Source of the DNA: a virus
Reading direction: 5' to 3' (one strand)
IMG/VR virus record: IMGVR_UViG_3300009506_000002
Span: 62,001 to 126,000 of that record
DNA: 64,000 nucleotides
Below, in pieces: positions 31,479 to 39,086 of this stretch (within the stretch, counting starts at the first letter, position 1; each line of letters begins with the position of its first letter). The notes under the pieces were generated by a model. The model saw nothing but the letters and a program-made list of their open reading frames with translations. It made no database searches and had not been told where the DNA came from. Position numbers and translations under genes: made by a program.

Positions 31479-31856
31479 TTACTCTACCTCTCCGGTGTAG
31501 AATCCAATGCCTACAATTTTCTGAATCTCGACGACACTGTCGTTCAATTTGCCAATGCTCGAAAGGCCAGTGAACATAGACTTGTCGTTTTCAATGATTG
31601 ATTTAATCAATGCTCCCGCAGGGGTATCGAGAATTTTGATACTTGCGATGATATTGCCATCGTCATCCATGCGCATCGACTCAACGATGTGAGATGCTCT
31701 TGATGGATCATCTGTTAAACCATCAAAGGTGCAGACAGCCGGACCCTTGAACTCTTCGACTGCTTTGCGCAGTGTCTCCTCAGGATAAATGCGACCATAC
31801 GTTGACGTTGGAACGCCTGCCTTTGGAAGATCAATATTGTATTCTTTTGTCATCAT
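31479..31856 (-). CDS. Small protein related to prohead proteases
   Basis: 125 residues. TYGRIYPEETLRKAVEEFKG, then DDPSRASHIVESMRMDDDGN, then IKILDTPAGALIKSIIENDK and FTGLSSIGKLNDS track the gp21/S78 prohead protease pattern (NGRxYPxExLxKAV, SHxI, xxLDTPxG, xxSSRG), including candidate catalytic His and Ser. gp21 has 212 aa, so this is a compact version placed in the early region next to Acb1 rather than with capsid genes. It may be a second protease, a regulator, or a repurposed fold. Overlaps the Acb1 stop as ATGA. Confidence 0.6.
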   Translation of the reverse strand: MMTKEYNIDLPKAGVPTSTYGRIYPEETLRKAVEEFKGPAVCTFDGLTDDPSRASHIVESMRMDDDGNIIASIKILDTPAGALIKSIIENDKSMFTGLSSIGKLNDSVVEIQKIVGIGFYTGEVE

Positions 31857-32293
31857 TTACCCCAGTCGAGTTTCAGTGGTTCAACATAAACCAGATTTGC
31901 TTCCAAAGCAGGAATATTTATTGGCTTGCCATCAGGCCGCCAGTCTCCAACATCGTAACTCAAGGTCACGTGCGGGACGAAGTTGTCATACGCATGAGGG
32001 TAGCCTCTGCTTAACCATTCCTCATGGCGGCGCTGAATTCCAGGACTATCGAGTACCAGCACAAGGACATTGCCCGATTCAGTAGGCCATACCTCAAGAT
32101 ACCACGGCAGCGCAGTGAAATTGACTACTTCCCGGATATGTGGCGCTTCCGTGCGCTCCGTACAGTAAAGTACAGTGCTATGAAGCATTCCTTTAGGAAC
32201 CGGGTTAGGAACCTGAATTTCTCGCGCAAAGCGATGTAAGTTACCCATGGATCGGCCATTGTATTTCACTCCTACGTAGACGCCGTCAGTCAT
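31853..32293 (-). CDS. acb1: Anti-CBASS 2H phosphoesterase Acb1
   Basis: 146 residues (T4 Acb1, formerly 57B, 152). Two HxT motifs of the 2H superfamily are present: H38-S-T40 (MLHSTVLYC) and H108-V-T110 (FVPHVTLSYD). The framework VPNPVPKGMLHST and WLSRGYPHAYDNFVPH fits T4 Acb1, which hydrolyses the cyclic oligonucleotide signals of CBASS immunity. Early promoter 22 nt upstream fits expression at the start of infection. Substrate range is not deducible. Confidence 0.82.
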   Translation of the reverse strand: MTDGVYVGVKYNGRSMGNLHRFAREIQVPNPVPKGMLHSTVLYCTERTEAPHIREVVNFTALPWYLEVWPTESGNVLVLVLDSPGIQRRHEEWLSRGYPHAYDNFVPHVTLSYDVGDWRPDGKPINIPALEANLVYVEPLKLDWGK

Positions 32294-32314
32294 GACGCGC
32301 TCTCAACATTGTTG

Positions 32315-32343
32315 ATTCTAGCACGAACGGCTCCTTTTGTCAA
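32315..32343 (-). promoter_or_regulatory. Early promoter for acb1
   Basis: TTGACA (32343-32338), 17 bp with AGCCGTTCGTGC, TAGAAT (32320-32315). Confidence 0.8.
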
Positions 32344-32353
32344 GTCTTTTTCT

Positions 32354-32587
32354 TCATCTGCCAGCTTGTAGCCACCGATAACCTGCGCATAACTCACAGA
32401 GAGCGGGAGCGGTTTGACCCCATATCAGTCTCACCGCAGAAGTGCCCCATCCACGGATGCGAGCAACAAAAGCATCCCGATCATCGTCGGCGACCATCTC
32501 GTTGTTCGCATCCCAGATGTAGCCACATTCATACCGAAACGGTGGCTTGTAAAGGGCAAGTGCTGCCGCTCGAAGTTCGTTTGTCAT
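32354..32587 (-). CDS. Small hypothetical protein
   Basis: 77 residues (MTNELRAAALALYKPPFRYE) overlapping the Rnl1 stop as ATGA. Contains YIWDANNEMVADDDRDAFVA, also seen in other small phage proteins, and a CELC pair near the end. Function unknown. Confidence 0.6.
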   Translation of the reverse strand: MTNELRAAALALYKPPFRYECGYIWDANNEMVADDDRDAFVARIRGWGTSAVRLIWGQTAPALCELCAGYRWLQAGR

Positions 32588-33723
32588 ACCAGCTCTCCTG
32601 CTTTAACCTTCCAGTCCTCGAACTTAGACTGCTTGCCGAGGTGGTTCTTCAGTTGGTCAACCACAAAGAGGAACACGTCCTCATCTGGGCGATCAAACAG
32701 ACGGAACACGATGTTGCTGAAGGCAGCAGCACGATACTCGGACAGAGCAAAGTCCTTCTTGGTAGAGAACTTGGCCTTGGTAGCCACAGCCCAGGCACCT
32801 ACTGCATCAATCAGCACATGCAGGTCACGGGCAAACTCGCCAAAGTAGACACGGTCAGACTCTTCGATGTATGGCATGATGTCATCAATCGAAGCAGTCG
32901 CGTGGCAGTCAAGAACGAGCTGCGCGGTGATGTGTGGGTGGTTGAACATCTCCTTGATCTTGTGGCGCTTGACGTACCACGGAGACTTGATCTTAACCGG
33001 GCCAGTCTCAACCAGCTCGACTACGACACCCTCATCGTTAGACATGTTCTCAACAACCTTCATGATGTCAACCAGAGTGGTAGACGGACCGAAAGCGAAG
33101 TGAGGAACAGTCTCTACGCCGTACTCGACGGCCTTGCGGAATACAGAACCCTTCTTGTGCTCGTATGCGCCAGTCTTGTTATCGCGTACAGCAATCAGAC
33201 GCAGGAATGCGCGGTCATACTGCACCACGATCTTAGACGGGATGAAGTTCGGGTCGTGGAACTCAAAGATTGGAGTCAGGCCAGCGAAGATGCACTCCGC
33301 AACAAACGCCTTCATGCCAGTGGTCTGAGTCAGTGGGTGATGCTCGAGGTAGCGCTCAAACTCCTCTGCGACACGCTTAGTGCCCCAGATGATCTTACCA
33401 TTGCACAGGAATGGTGCAACCATTGCGCCGTCGAGCTTAGTGGTCACAGACACGATGCCCTCGTTGACGAGGTCGCCAATCTGGGTGTGCTCCTTCTCGT
33501 TGACGTTGAAGAACTTGTGCAGCGGACGACGGATGACCTTGCCAGTTACGTTGTCGAAGATGATACCACGGCACTCGAGCGCCTCTGGTGAATCAAACGT
33601 ATCTGGGAAGGCAACGTTGTAGGCTACGACAGTGTAACCATCGCGCACGTTGACGCCGATCTCATCCTTGTGAGCGACAGCAGCCAGAAACTCGTCTTTG
33701 TTAGTGATGTATGGCAGAATCAT
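32584..33723 (-). CDS. rnlA: RNA ligase 1 (T4 RnlA type)
   Basis: 379 residues (T4 374). Seals broken tRNA anticodon loops. Motif I K96-L-D-G-A-M corresponds to T4 K99-E-D-G. Other anchors: ECRGIIFDNVTGKVIRRPLH with KFFNVNE (T4 family upstream motif), FEFHDPNFIPSKIVVQYDRA (motif III region), DEGVVVEL (motif IV) and PVKIKSPWYVKRHK (motif V). Together with the HD-Pnk gene at 44298 it gives the classical heal-and-seal pair that in T4 defeats anticodon nucleases. Confidence 0.95.
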   Translation of the reverse strand: MILPYITNKDEFLAAVAHKDEIGVNVRDGYTVVAYNVAFPDTFDSPEALECRGIIFDNVTGKVIRRPLHKFFNVNEKEHTQIGDLVNEGIVSVTTKLDGAMVAPFLCNGKIIWGTKRVAEEFERYLEHHPLTQTTGMKAFVAECIFAGLTPIFEFHDPNFIPSKIVVQYDRAFLRLIAVRDNKTGAYEHKKGSVFRKAVEYGVETVPHFAFGPSTTLVDIMKVVENMSNDEGVVVELVETGPVKIKSPWYVKRHKIKEMFNHPHITAQLVLDCHATASIDDIMPYIEESDRVYFGEFARDLHVLIDAVGAWAVATKAKFSTKKDFALSEYRAAAFSNIVFRLFDRPDEDVFLFVVDQLKNHLGKQSKFEDWKVKAGELV

Positions 33724-33836
33724 TTAGAAGCCTCCGGGCACAGAACCAGAATAATACCGAACAGAAGCGCGCCACCGTAGAGGATACCTACTACAGCAAA
33801 CGTGGAAAGCTTCTTTTTATCTTTGTTGTTTTGCAT
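33720..33836 (-). CDS. 38-residue membrane peptide
   Basis: MQNNKDKKKLSTFAVVGILY-GGALLFGIILVLCPEASK (shown in two parts): a basic cytoplasmic start and one membrane helix. AAAGGAG upstream, ATGA overlap with rnlA, and an early promoter directly upstream make it credible despite its size. Confidence 0.65.
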   Translation of the reverse strand: MQNNKDKKKLSTFAVVGILYGGALLFGIILVLCPEASK

Positions 33837-33863
33837 CAAAAACTCCTTTCACTCAATAACGCG

Positions 33864-33892
33864 ATTCTACACTAAAACGGTGCCGTTGTCAA
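33864..33892 (-). promoter_or_regulatory. Early promoter for membrane peptide and rnlA
   Basis: TTGACA (33892-33887), 17-bp spacer with palindrome AACGG-CA-CCGTT, TAGAAT (33869-33864), then TTATTGAGTGAAAGGAG. Confidence 0.85.
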
Positions 33893-34365
33893 GCACTTTC
33901 TGGCGCGTCGAGGTTCCAAGGATATTTGACGATCTCGTCGGTGATGACGTTGTGGAAATAGTCAGGAATGAAATCTGACTTGGCTCGCAGGTCAATGGTT
34001 GCGGTGTATGTTTTGACGCCGTGGCCTTCAAGTGCTTTGACCAGTTGGCAGAGTGTATTGCCAGTGTCTGAGATGTCGTCGATGATCAACATGCACAGGT
34101 CTTCTGGGTTTGGTGCTTTGTCACAGTCAGGCGCGTGGATGTGGAGCTCTTTGGTTGGCATCATCCCACGACCTGCAGGAGAGGAGTAGAACGTGATTGT
34201 CAGTGGGAGGTCGAAGTAGTAGGCGACCATCGTAGCGGGAACAAGGCCACCACGCGCCACACCCAGGACATGAGTGATGCCAGAGTAACGGAAGCGGTTA
34301 AAGACGTTCCGCGTGAACTTGTCAATATCTTCGTGGGTACGGGATAGGATCGTTCTGCTCGTCAT
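33889..34365 (-). CDS. Phosphoribosyltransferase (Gpt/xanthine-guanine-like), copy 1
   Basis: 158 residues from ATG 34365 after GGTGGAG. Type I PRTase: VLGVARGGLVPATMVAYYFD, and the PRPP loop MLIIDDISDTGNTLCQLVKA. Would make purine nucleotides from PRPP and a base. A paralogue lies at 39083 (ISRGGLVPAVYISHFLHLPL, VLIVDDISDTGSTLRAAV); the hood regions differ, so substrates may differ. The start overlaps the preceding gene by 44 nt. Confidence 0.85.
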   Translation of the reverse strand: MTSRTILSRTHEDIDKFTRNVFNRFRYSGITHVLGVARGGLVPATMVAYYFDLPLTITFYSSPAGRGMMPTKELHIHAPDCDKAPNPEDLCMLIIDDISDTGNTLCQLVKALEGHGVKTYTATIDLRAKSDFIPDYFHNVITDEIVKYPWNLDAPESA

Positions 34366-34648
34366 GTTTTCTCCACCATTCATTTATCAGCTCCGCACGT
34401 TCGGGCGTGCAGAAGTAGTCATCAAGGCATCCGCCATCTTCACAGACGGGGCAAACTGGCACATCGAAGTAGCCTGTCTCCCAGTCTCCGTCTTGCTCCA
34501 TAGGGCAGTCAGCAATCAGGAACTCACCGCCACAGTCAGAGCAGCGCGCCATGTCACATGAAGGTAGACGCTTTGATTCCTGAATCTGATCGAAGATCTT
34601 CATCAGATCAGGATGACCTGATTCAGTCAACGGCATATCATCCGACAT
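34322..34648 (-). CDS. Hypothetical protein with two zinc knuckles
   Basis: 108 residues from ATG 34648 (MSDDMPLTESGHPDLMKIFD) after GGGAAG; a TTG start at 34696 is possible. CSDCGGEFLIADC and VCPVCEDGGC supply paired Cys ligands. No family recognised; overlaps the PRTase start. Confidence 0.55.
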   Translation of the reverse strand: MSDDMPLTESGHPDLMKIFDQIQESKRLPSCDMARCSDCGGEFLIADCPMEQDGDWETGYFDVPVCPVCEDGGCLDDYFCTPERAELINEWWRKHDEQNDPIPYPRRY

Positions 34649-34724
34649 CAGGAACTTCCCAAAGTGAAAGCAGGCGCAGACCTTCTTTGAAGTCAACCTT
34701 GGGTTGTGTCAGTGTCTCCCATTG

Positions 34725-34793
34725 CTAACGACGCTCTTCAGCACATGAAGGAGGGCAGCAAAGGTGACCACAATAAGGGCATGATTTTGGCAT
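34725..34793 (-). CDS. 22-residue Cys-rich micropeptide (tentative)
   Basis: MPKSCPYCGHLCCPPSCAEE-RR. Six residues of 22 are Cys or His-adjacent Cys, with CPYCGHLCC resembling a treble-clef knuckle. It is the first frame after the promoter at 34822 and follows AAGGAG by 12 nt. The 76 bp between it and the next gene hold nothing else I can see. Could instead be an untranslated leader. Confidence 0.35.
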   Translation of the reverse strand: MPKSCPYCGHLCCPPSCAEERR

Positions 34794-34821
34794 AGGTATA
34801 ATAAACTCCTTCTGAGTGCTA

Positions 34822-34850
34822 AGTCTACTTGCCTTTCTTGGTCTTGTCAA
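34822..34850 (-). promoter_or_regulatory. Early promoter
   Basis: TTGACA (34850-34845), 17 bp, TAGACT (34827-34822). It overlaps the last codons of the HAD gene. Confidence 0.75.
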
Positions 34851-35286
34851 GTTTTTTCTGGGCGCGCTTCTGCGCATTGCGGCGCTGCGTCCTACTTGAC
34901 TGATCGAGTCGAGCTTGCAGATTGACGAGTTGCTTCTGGAGATCCTGCACATACTCCCAGACTGTTTGACCAGTGTTTGGGATGACTTGCTCGGCTCTGT
35001 CATCAAAGCAGGTGACCATCTGGTAGTCTTTGCAGCAGACGACCTTTGGTCTGCCTATCCCGTGGCTTTCACACCAATCCTGGATGGCTTTGGTTGCTGC
35101 ATCTTTCTGCTCTGGCACAGATACGCGCGCAGTAAAGATGCGGATTTCATATCCTTGTTCGATGATAGACTTGGCCTTGTTAATCATGGCATCAACGGGT
35201 TCACCGATGTGGTCAGGTGATACCCAACCATCATATCGGGCAAGCGTGCCGTCAAGGTCAAATCCGTACCAGGGTGTTCTAGTCAC
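34825..35286 (-). CDS. HAD-superfamily hydrolase
   Basis: 153 residues from GTG 35286 (AGAGGGAAG upstream). HAD motif I GFDLDGTLA, motif II FTAR, and the downstream acidic CFDDRAEQVIPNTG. Small cap-less phosphatase of the phage 5'-nucleotidase/polynucleotide 3'-phosphatase-like size class; the C-terminus is a basic coil (QRRNAQKRAQKKLDKTKKGK). It may supply a phosphatase for nucleotide or RNA-end processing, but the substrate is unknown. Confidence 0.8.
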   Translation of the reverse strand: MTRTPWYGFDLDGTLARYDGWVSPDHIGEPVDAMINKAKSIIEQGYEIRIFTARVSVPEQKDAATKAIQDWCESHGIGRPKVVCCKDYQMVTCFDDRAEQVIPNTGQTVWEYVQDLQKQLVNLQARLDQSSRTQRRNAQKRAQKKLDKTKKGK

Positions 35287-35483
35287 GGTTATCTTCCCTC
35301 TCGAGAATTCTTTTTATTTCCTCAAAGGTCAACTCGTCCCACGTTACGTGAAACCGATTGTCCTCGCACTTCACGCGCGCGCATGAGACCAAGGATGAAG
35401 GTGCATTTTGATTTGTCGATGTAAGGCACTTCGGCACGACCGCCGTTGCCATACTCAAGAATCAGTGGATTTGGTGTTATCAT
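35279..35483 (-). pseudogene. Frameshifted small gene, break in a (CG)n run
   Basis: Two overlapping frames each look half real. The first starts at ATG 35483 (NPLILEYGNGGRAEVPYIDK, then CTFILGLMRA); the second contains VKCEDNRFHVTWDELTFEEI and KRILEREDNRD and stops at 35279. Adding one CG unit to the CGCGCGCG run near 35376-35384 would join them as ...LMRARVKCEDN.... A 2-bp contraction, real or a sequencing error, is the simplest explanation. Read individually the frames give 53 and 57 residues. Confidence 0.55.
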
Positions 35484-35754
35484 GTGGATTGAATCGTCCC
35501 GTCATCCAAGTCTCATCCATGTGTCCGTTGTCAATGTTGCGCTTGCGCTGATGACGGATAGACATTTTCAGGTTGAAATTCGGATACCAGATTTTGTGAA
35601 AGATATCGAAGGTGCCGAGCGGTACTTTGCTTAGGTCAAATTTACTCACCCCAGAGCTCCCATTCAATTTCAGCAACGGTGACCCGTGATCAAACGCAAT
35701 ATCTGCAAGCGTCTGATCAGCGGCAGCAGCAATCTTTGCATCCAGAGATTTCAT
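35455..35754 (-). CDS. Hypothetical protein, start uncertain
   Basis: 99 residues from ATG 35754 (MKSLDAKIAAAADQTLADIA); an upstream start at 35805 is possible but overlaps more of the preceding gene. Contains FDLSKVPLGTFDIFHKIWYP. No family recognised and no strong ribosome site. Confidence 0.45.
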   Translation of the reverse strand: MKSLDAKIAAAADQTLADIAFDHGSPLLKLNGSSGVSKFDLSKVPLGTFDIFHKIWYPNFNLKMSIRHQRKRNIDNGHMDETWMTGRFNPHDNTKSTDS

Positions 35755-36151
35755 GATCAGCCGGGAGGACACCGTATGCAAGCTGCCCGAAGCGGTGGTC
35801 GTCATCCATGTCGGCCTTCTTTAGGGTCTCCGAGCCATCAATGCAGCGCACGCGCACATCGTCAGCAAGGAACGGGAACAGCCACAACGGAATGAGGCGC
35901 ATCGGGTCATCTTCTGACCAACGACCAAAGCGCAGTGTATCCATCTGCTCGCTGGTCAATTCAGAAGGCTGAATCTGGTAGTAGTCAGGAGAGTTCTTCT
36001 TCTGCTTCTCTACAAACGCCGTCATCTGCTCAAAGCAGAATTCGGGACTCCATGATCCCTTGCCACCATACACGATGACCTCAGCCGCACGGTTCATGAT
36101 AAACTGGCGGATGTTCATACATTTTTCAAAGGTTGAGTTTGATTCACTCAT
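35717..36151 (-). CDS. Conserved phage protein
   Basis: 144 residues with AGGAG upstream. FGRWSEDDPMRLIPLWLFPF and LADDVRVRCIDGSE form a block I know from hypothetical proteins of several myophages. Ends in a Cys cluster (GCKDCCCR). Function unknown. Confidence 0.65.
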   Translation of the reverse strand: MSESNSTFEKCMNIRQFIMNRAAEVIVYGGKGSWSPEFCFEQMTAFVEKQKKNSPDYYQIQPSELTSEQMDTLRFGRWSEDDPMRLIPLWLFPFLADDVRVRCIDGSETLKKADMDDDHRFGQLAYGVLPADHEISGCKDCCCR

Positions 36152-36160
36152 TATCTACTC

Positions 36161-36259
36161 CTAATATTCGATCTTGCCGCGCATGATGGCAACCAGACGT
36201 GATAGCTCCTGCATTGATGCACAGAATCTGTCCCATAATTCACAGATGAGTTCTGTCAT
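36161..36259 (-). CDS. 32-residue peptide coupled to DNA ligase
   Basis: MTELICELWDRFCASMQELS then RLVAIMRGKIEY; amphipathic helix. Start overlaps the ligase stop as ATGA and it ends just before AGGAG of the next gene. Real translation plausible, function unknown. Confidence 0.45.
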   Translation of the reverse strand: MTELICELWDRFCASMQELSRLVAIMRGKIEY

Positions 36260-37587
36260 GAGTGAGTAAACTTCTCAATGATTTCGAGGATTGTTTCAGC
36301 TTCATCCTTATCCTCACGGATCTCTACGAAACGTGGTAGGAACAAAGCCTTGGTCTTGCGTCCTTCTGCATCGATCACGTCATTCGCTTTGACTGTCACC
36401 ACTTTGCCAATGATGTCGTCGCCCCAGAATTCGACGCGCTGCTTGTCGGAGAGACCGGAGCCCACGTTGACCCTCAACAGTCCATCGCTCGATTCGCAGA
36501 CCAAGGCTCCCAGTTTTCCCTGGTTCTTACCAGATCCTTCTTCGCGGTCTACAACGAGCAGCTCGACTTCGTTTTCGACCTTCATCTTGACCTGCTGCTT
36601 GCTGCGAGCATTCTCCCAAGGTGACTTGAGGTTCTTGATGACAGCGCCTTCCTTGCCCTGCTTGAGCATACCGGTGTAGAAGCGAGCAGCCTCTTTGTAG
36701 CCAGAGACGCGCTCGGTTTCAGGCCAGCCGATCATCTCACGAGTGCCAGTATCACGGATGCGTTCCTGCAGGTAGTCGAATCTCTCGACGTATGGTGTTG
36801 CGTAGAAGCCTGTCTTCCATGCTGACACCGGGATGATGTCCCATGCAATGACGCGCACACGACTCGCCTCTTCTGGCGAGATGGTGCCTTTGTTGGCCTT
36901 GTTCAGAATGCCATTTCCTGCTTTGCGCGGAAGGATCTTGCCCGCTTTGTCAACAACGAGCAGCTCGCCATCGATGACGACTTCCTGACCACCTGCAATG
37001 GCAAACAGTTCCTTCTCAAGCGCTCCGAGCAGCTCGAGTGGCTTGCCATTACGTGAGAACACGTCGATGCGCTTCTTGCGCACAACGAAGTTTACTCGCA
37101 TGCCGTCACACTTCTCCTGAATGATGGCAGGATAGTTGATGGCCTGGAGGTTCTTCTCAGAGTAGGACTGGCAAAGCATGACAAGGAACTCCGGAAGGAA
37201 GTCGTCGCCCCATGCTTTGTTACAGGTTGAAGCGGCTACGCCACAACGCATGTCCTTAAGGACAACGCGCTTGAGGGTTTCGCGCTCTTCAGGCAGAAGC
37301 CCTTCAAGCAAACGCTGAAGGTGTGCCTGCGCCGCGTTGCCAGTGACAACACGCTCGGACAGCTTTGACAGCTCTTTGAGGGCGGTGTTGAAAGTAATGG
37401 TGCCCTTCGCATTCTTTGCGATCTCAGGTACCTTTTTGGTATAGAACTGGAGCTGGTTGTCCAGTGCCATCTTGAAAACAAGCTGGAGCAGTGTGTTGCG
37501 TCCCTCTCGCTGCAGAATGGCTACTTTGTCATTCTTGCTGGAGGTTGCTGCCAGCTCGTCGATAATTTCATGTACGTTGCGTTTCAT
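36256..37587 (-). CDS. 30: ATP-dependent DNA ligase gp30
   Basis: 443 residues (T4 487). Motif I is K159-C-D-G-M-R, at the same position as T4 K159. Also present: FSRNGKPLELLGALEKELFA, VIDGELLVVD (motif III region), KEGAVIKN (motif IV) and QQVKMKVENEVELLVVDREE (motif V). An N-terminal helical domain with AWGDDFLPEFLVMLCQSYSE and a C-terminal OB domain complete it. Joins Okazaki fragments. Clear GAGGAG start and own promoter. Confidence 0.96.
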   Translation of the reverse strand: MKRNVHEIIDELAATSSKNDKVAILQREGRNTLLQLVFKMALDNQLQFYTKKVPEIAKNAKGTITFNTALKELSKLSERVVTGNAAQAHLQRLLEGLLPEERETLKRVVLKDMRCGVAASTCNKAWGDDFLPEFLVMLCQSYSEKNLQAINYPAIIQEKCDGMRVNFVVRKKRIDVFSRNGKPLELLGALEKELFAIAGGQEVVIDGELLVVDKAGKILPRKAGNGILNKANKGTISPEEASRVRVIAWDIIPVSAWKTGFYATPYVERFDYLQERIRDTGTREMIGWPETERVSGYKEAARFYTGMLKQGKEGAVIKNLKSPWENARSKQQVKMKVENEVELLVVDREEGSGKNQGKLGALVCESSDGLLRVNVGSGLSDKQRVEFWGDDIIGKVVTVKANDVIDAEGRKTKALFLPRFVEIREDKDEAETILEIIEKFTHS

Positions 37588-37606
37588 ATATCTCCTCTGT
37601 GACGCA

Positions 37607-37635
37607 AGTCTAACTTATTTTTGGCCGTTTGTCAA
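37607..37635 (-). promoter_or_regulatory. Early promoter for DNA ligase
   Basis: TTGACA (37635-37630), 17 bp with AACGGCC, TAGACT (37612-37607). Confidence 0.8.
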
Positions 37636-37639
37636 GAGC

Positions 37640-38497
37640 CTAGAATTCGTGAAGGTACTCTGACAGATGACGCAGCCGGTGCTTCATGAAATAGGCCATG
37701 ATCTTGGCACGCGGAGCAACTTCTGCCTCGTCAAACTCGGTGGCGATAGCCTGCTTGATCTCTGACGGAGTACAGGTAAGGTCAACGAGTTGCTTGTTGA
37801 GGTTGTAGCGCTCAATGGTGCATCCTGCATCCTTGCAGATGTCCTCTGGCTTCATGCCAAGCCAACGCTCGAGCTTCTTCGATAATACGCTCTTCTGCTT
37901 CTTGTCAGCCACCATGAAGGTGTCCTCGTCAGACAGAATGTTTGGCACGCCATCGCCAGCATCTCCTCTGATTGTGTGCTCTTTCAGGTAAAGCATTGGG
38001 TCAGCACATTTCAGAAGCTTCTTGGTTTTTGGTGAGAACTGCATGACGCCGGGATAGCGCTGCAATTGCTGAAAGTCTTTGTCCGCGCTGACGATCATGA
38101 TCGGCTCGTGTGCAGCGTACTTGGCAGCAAGGAATCCGATAACGTCATCAGCTTCCGCGCCCTTGACTTCAATCACCTTGTAAGGGAAGTTCTCGCGCAG
38201 ATCGTCCTTGATCTGGTTGATCCATCCGTAGATCATATCCCAATCGAGCGCTGACTTTTCACGTCCCTCTTTGCGCTTGCCCTTGTAGTGTTTGAAGATG
38301 TTCTTGCGCCAGTAACCGCGACCGTCACAGCAGAGAACCACCTCACCATATTCGTCCTTGAACTTGGTGCGGTAGCCACGGATTGAATTGAGAACCATGT
38401 GGCGGAAGAAGTCCTCTGTGAACTCTCCTCGGCGCATGTGGTTTACATCTGCGTGGATGTTTGAGATTACGATCTGTGAAAAGTCAATTAGAATCAA
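37640..38497 (-). CDS. rnh: RNase H (FEN-1-like 5' nuclease)
   Basis: 285 residues (T4 Rnh 305). Removes RNA primers from Okazaki fragments. Metal-binding acidic motifs: LIDFSQ (D5), LCCDGRGYWRK, GAEADDVIGFLAA, SADKDFQQLQR, RGDAGDGVPNI (helix-hairpin-helix-type). Lies immediately upstream of DNA ligase, so primer removal and sealing are encoded together. Overlaps the preceding gene by ATGA. Confidence 0.95.
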   Translation of the reverse strand: MILIDFSQIVISNIHADVNHMRRGEFTEDFFRHMVLNSIRGYRTKFKDEYGEVVLCCDGRGYWRKNIFKHYKGKRKEGREKSALDWDMIYGWINQIKDDLRENFPYKVIEVKGAEADDVIGFLAAKYAAHEPIMIVSADKDFQQLQRYPGVMQFSPKTKKLLKCADPMLYLKEHTIRGDAGDGVPNILSDEDTFMVADKKQKSVLSKKLERWLGMKPEDICKDAGCTIERYNLNKQLVDLTCTPSEIKQAIATEFDEAEVAPRAKIMAYFMKHRLRHLSEYLHEF

Positions 38498-38898
38498 ATT
38501 CTTGCTCCTTCAATTTCAGGCATGCCGGCATCCGTTGCCATTTCGTGGGTGACGAAGTTGAATTGCTCTTCTTCGCAGAGTTGATCATTCAGCATTTCCT
38601 GCCTCATGACTTCATCGAGCTCTTCAGGAGTCATGACTTTTATCTCGCCAGCTTTGACCAGCTCCACAAAGTCGTTCCATGTGATATACTTATCGTTGTG
38701 GTAGGTCATCAGGTTCTTGACCCAAGGCGCTACGTCCTCACCGCACGTTTCATAGGTGAAGATGAACATACCGAGATCATCAGCACCAACGCGCAGGCAG
38801 GTTTCACAGTAGGCGAAGCTGATAGCGCCCAGAATGCTTGACGCTACTCCGAGTGCTTTGTTCTTCTTGCATACTTGGCAGGTTAGTTCTTCACTCAT
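38494..38898 (-). CDS. Hypothetical protein with N-terminal zinc-binding Cys pairs
   Basis: 134 residues. TCQVCKKNKALG and YCETCLRV form a C-x2-C / C-x2-C zinc module in the first 40 residues; the rest is acidic and helical (TPEELDEVMRQEMLNDQLCE). Similar proteins occur in plasmids and phages with unknown role. Confidence 0.6.
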   Translation of the reverse strand: MSEELTCQVCKKNKALGVASSILGAISFAYCETCLRVGADDLGMFIFTYETCGEDVAPWVKNLMTYHNDKYITWNDFVELVKAGEIKVMTPEELDEVMRQEMLNDQLCEEEQFNFVTHEMATDAGMPEIEGARI

Positions 38899-39086
38899 GC
38901 GATGTACGGCCCTCCGGTTTTTCTTGTTTTGAAGAAGTGGTCTCTAAGTGCTTCCACATTTTTCAGAATTTGCTTTGCCAACAGTTCTGCCGCATCAGGA
39001 TCGAGCGTGGCGGTGATAGACGCAATACCAGATTGTGCTCGTACGAATATCTGTTCCTTTTCGAGGTCGATGCCTGATTCAATCAT
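38895..39086 (-). CDS. Small hypothetical protein
   Basis: 63 residues (MIESGIDLEKEQIFVRAQSG), overlapping neighbours at both ends by four bases. Helix ATLDPDAAELLAKQILKNVE. No family recognised. Confidence 0.55.
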   Translation of the reverse strand: MIESGIDLEKEQIFVRAQSGIASITATLDPDAAELLAKQILKNVEALRDHFFKTRKTGGPYIA

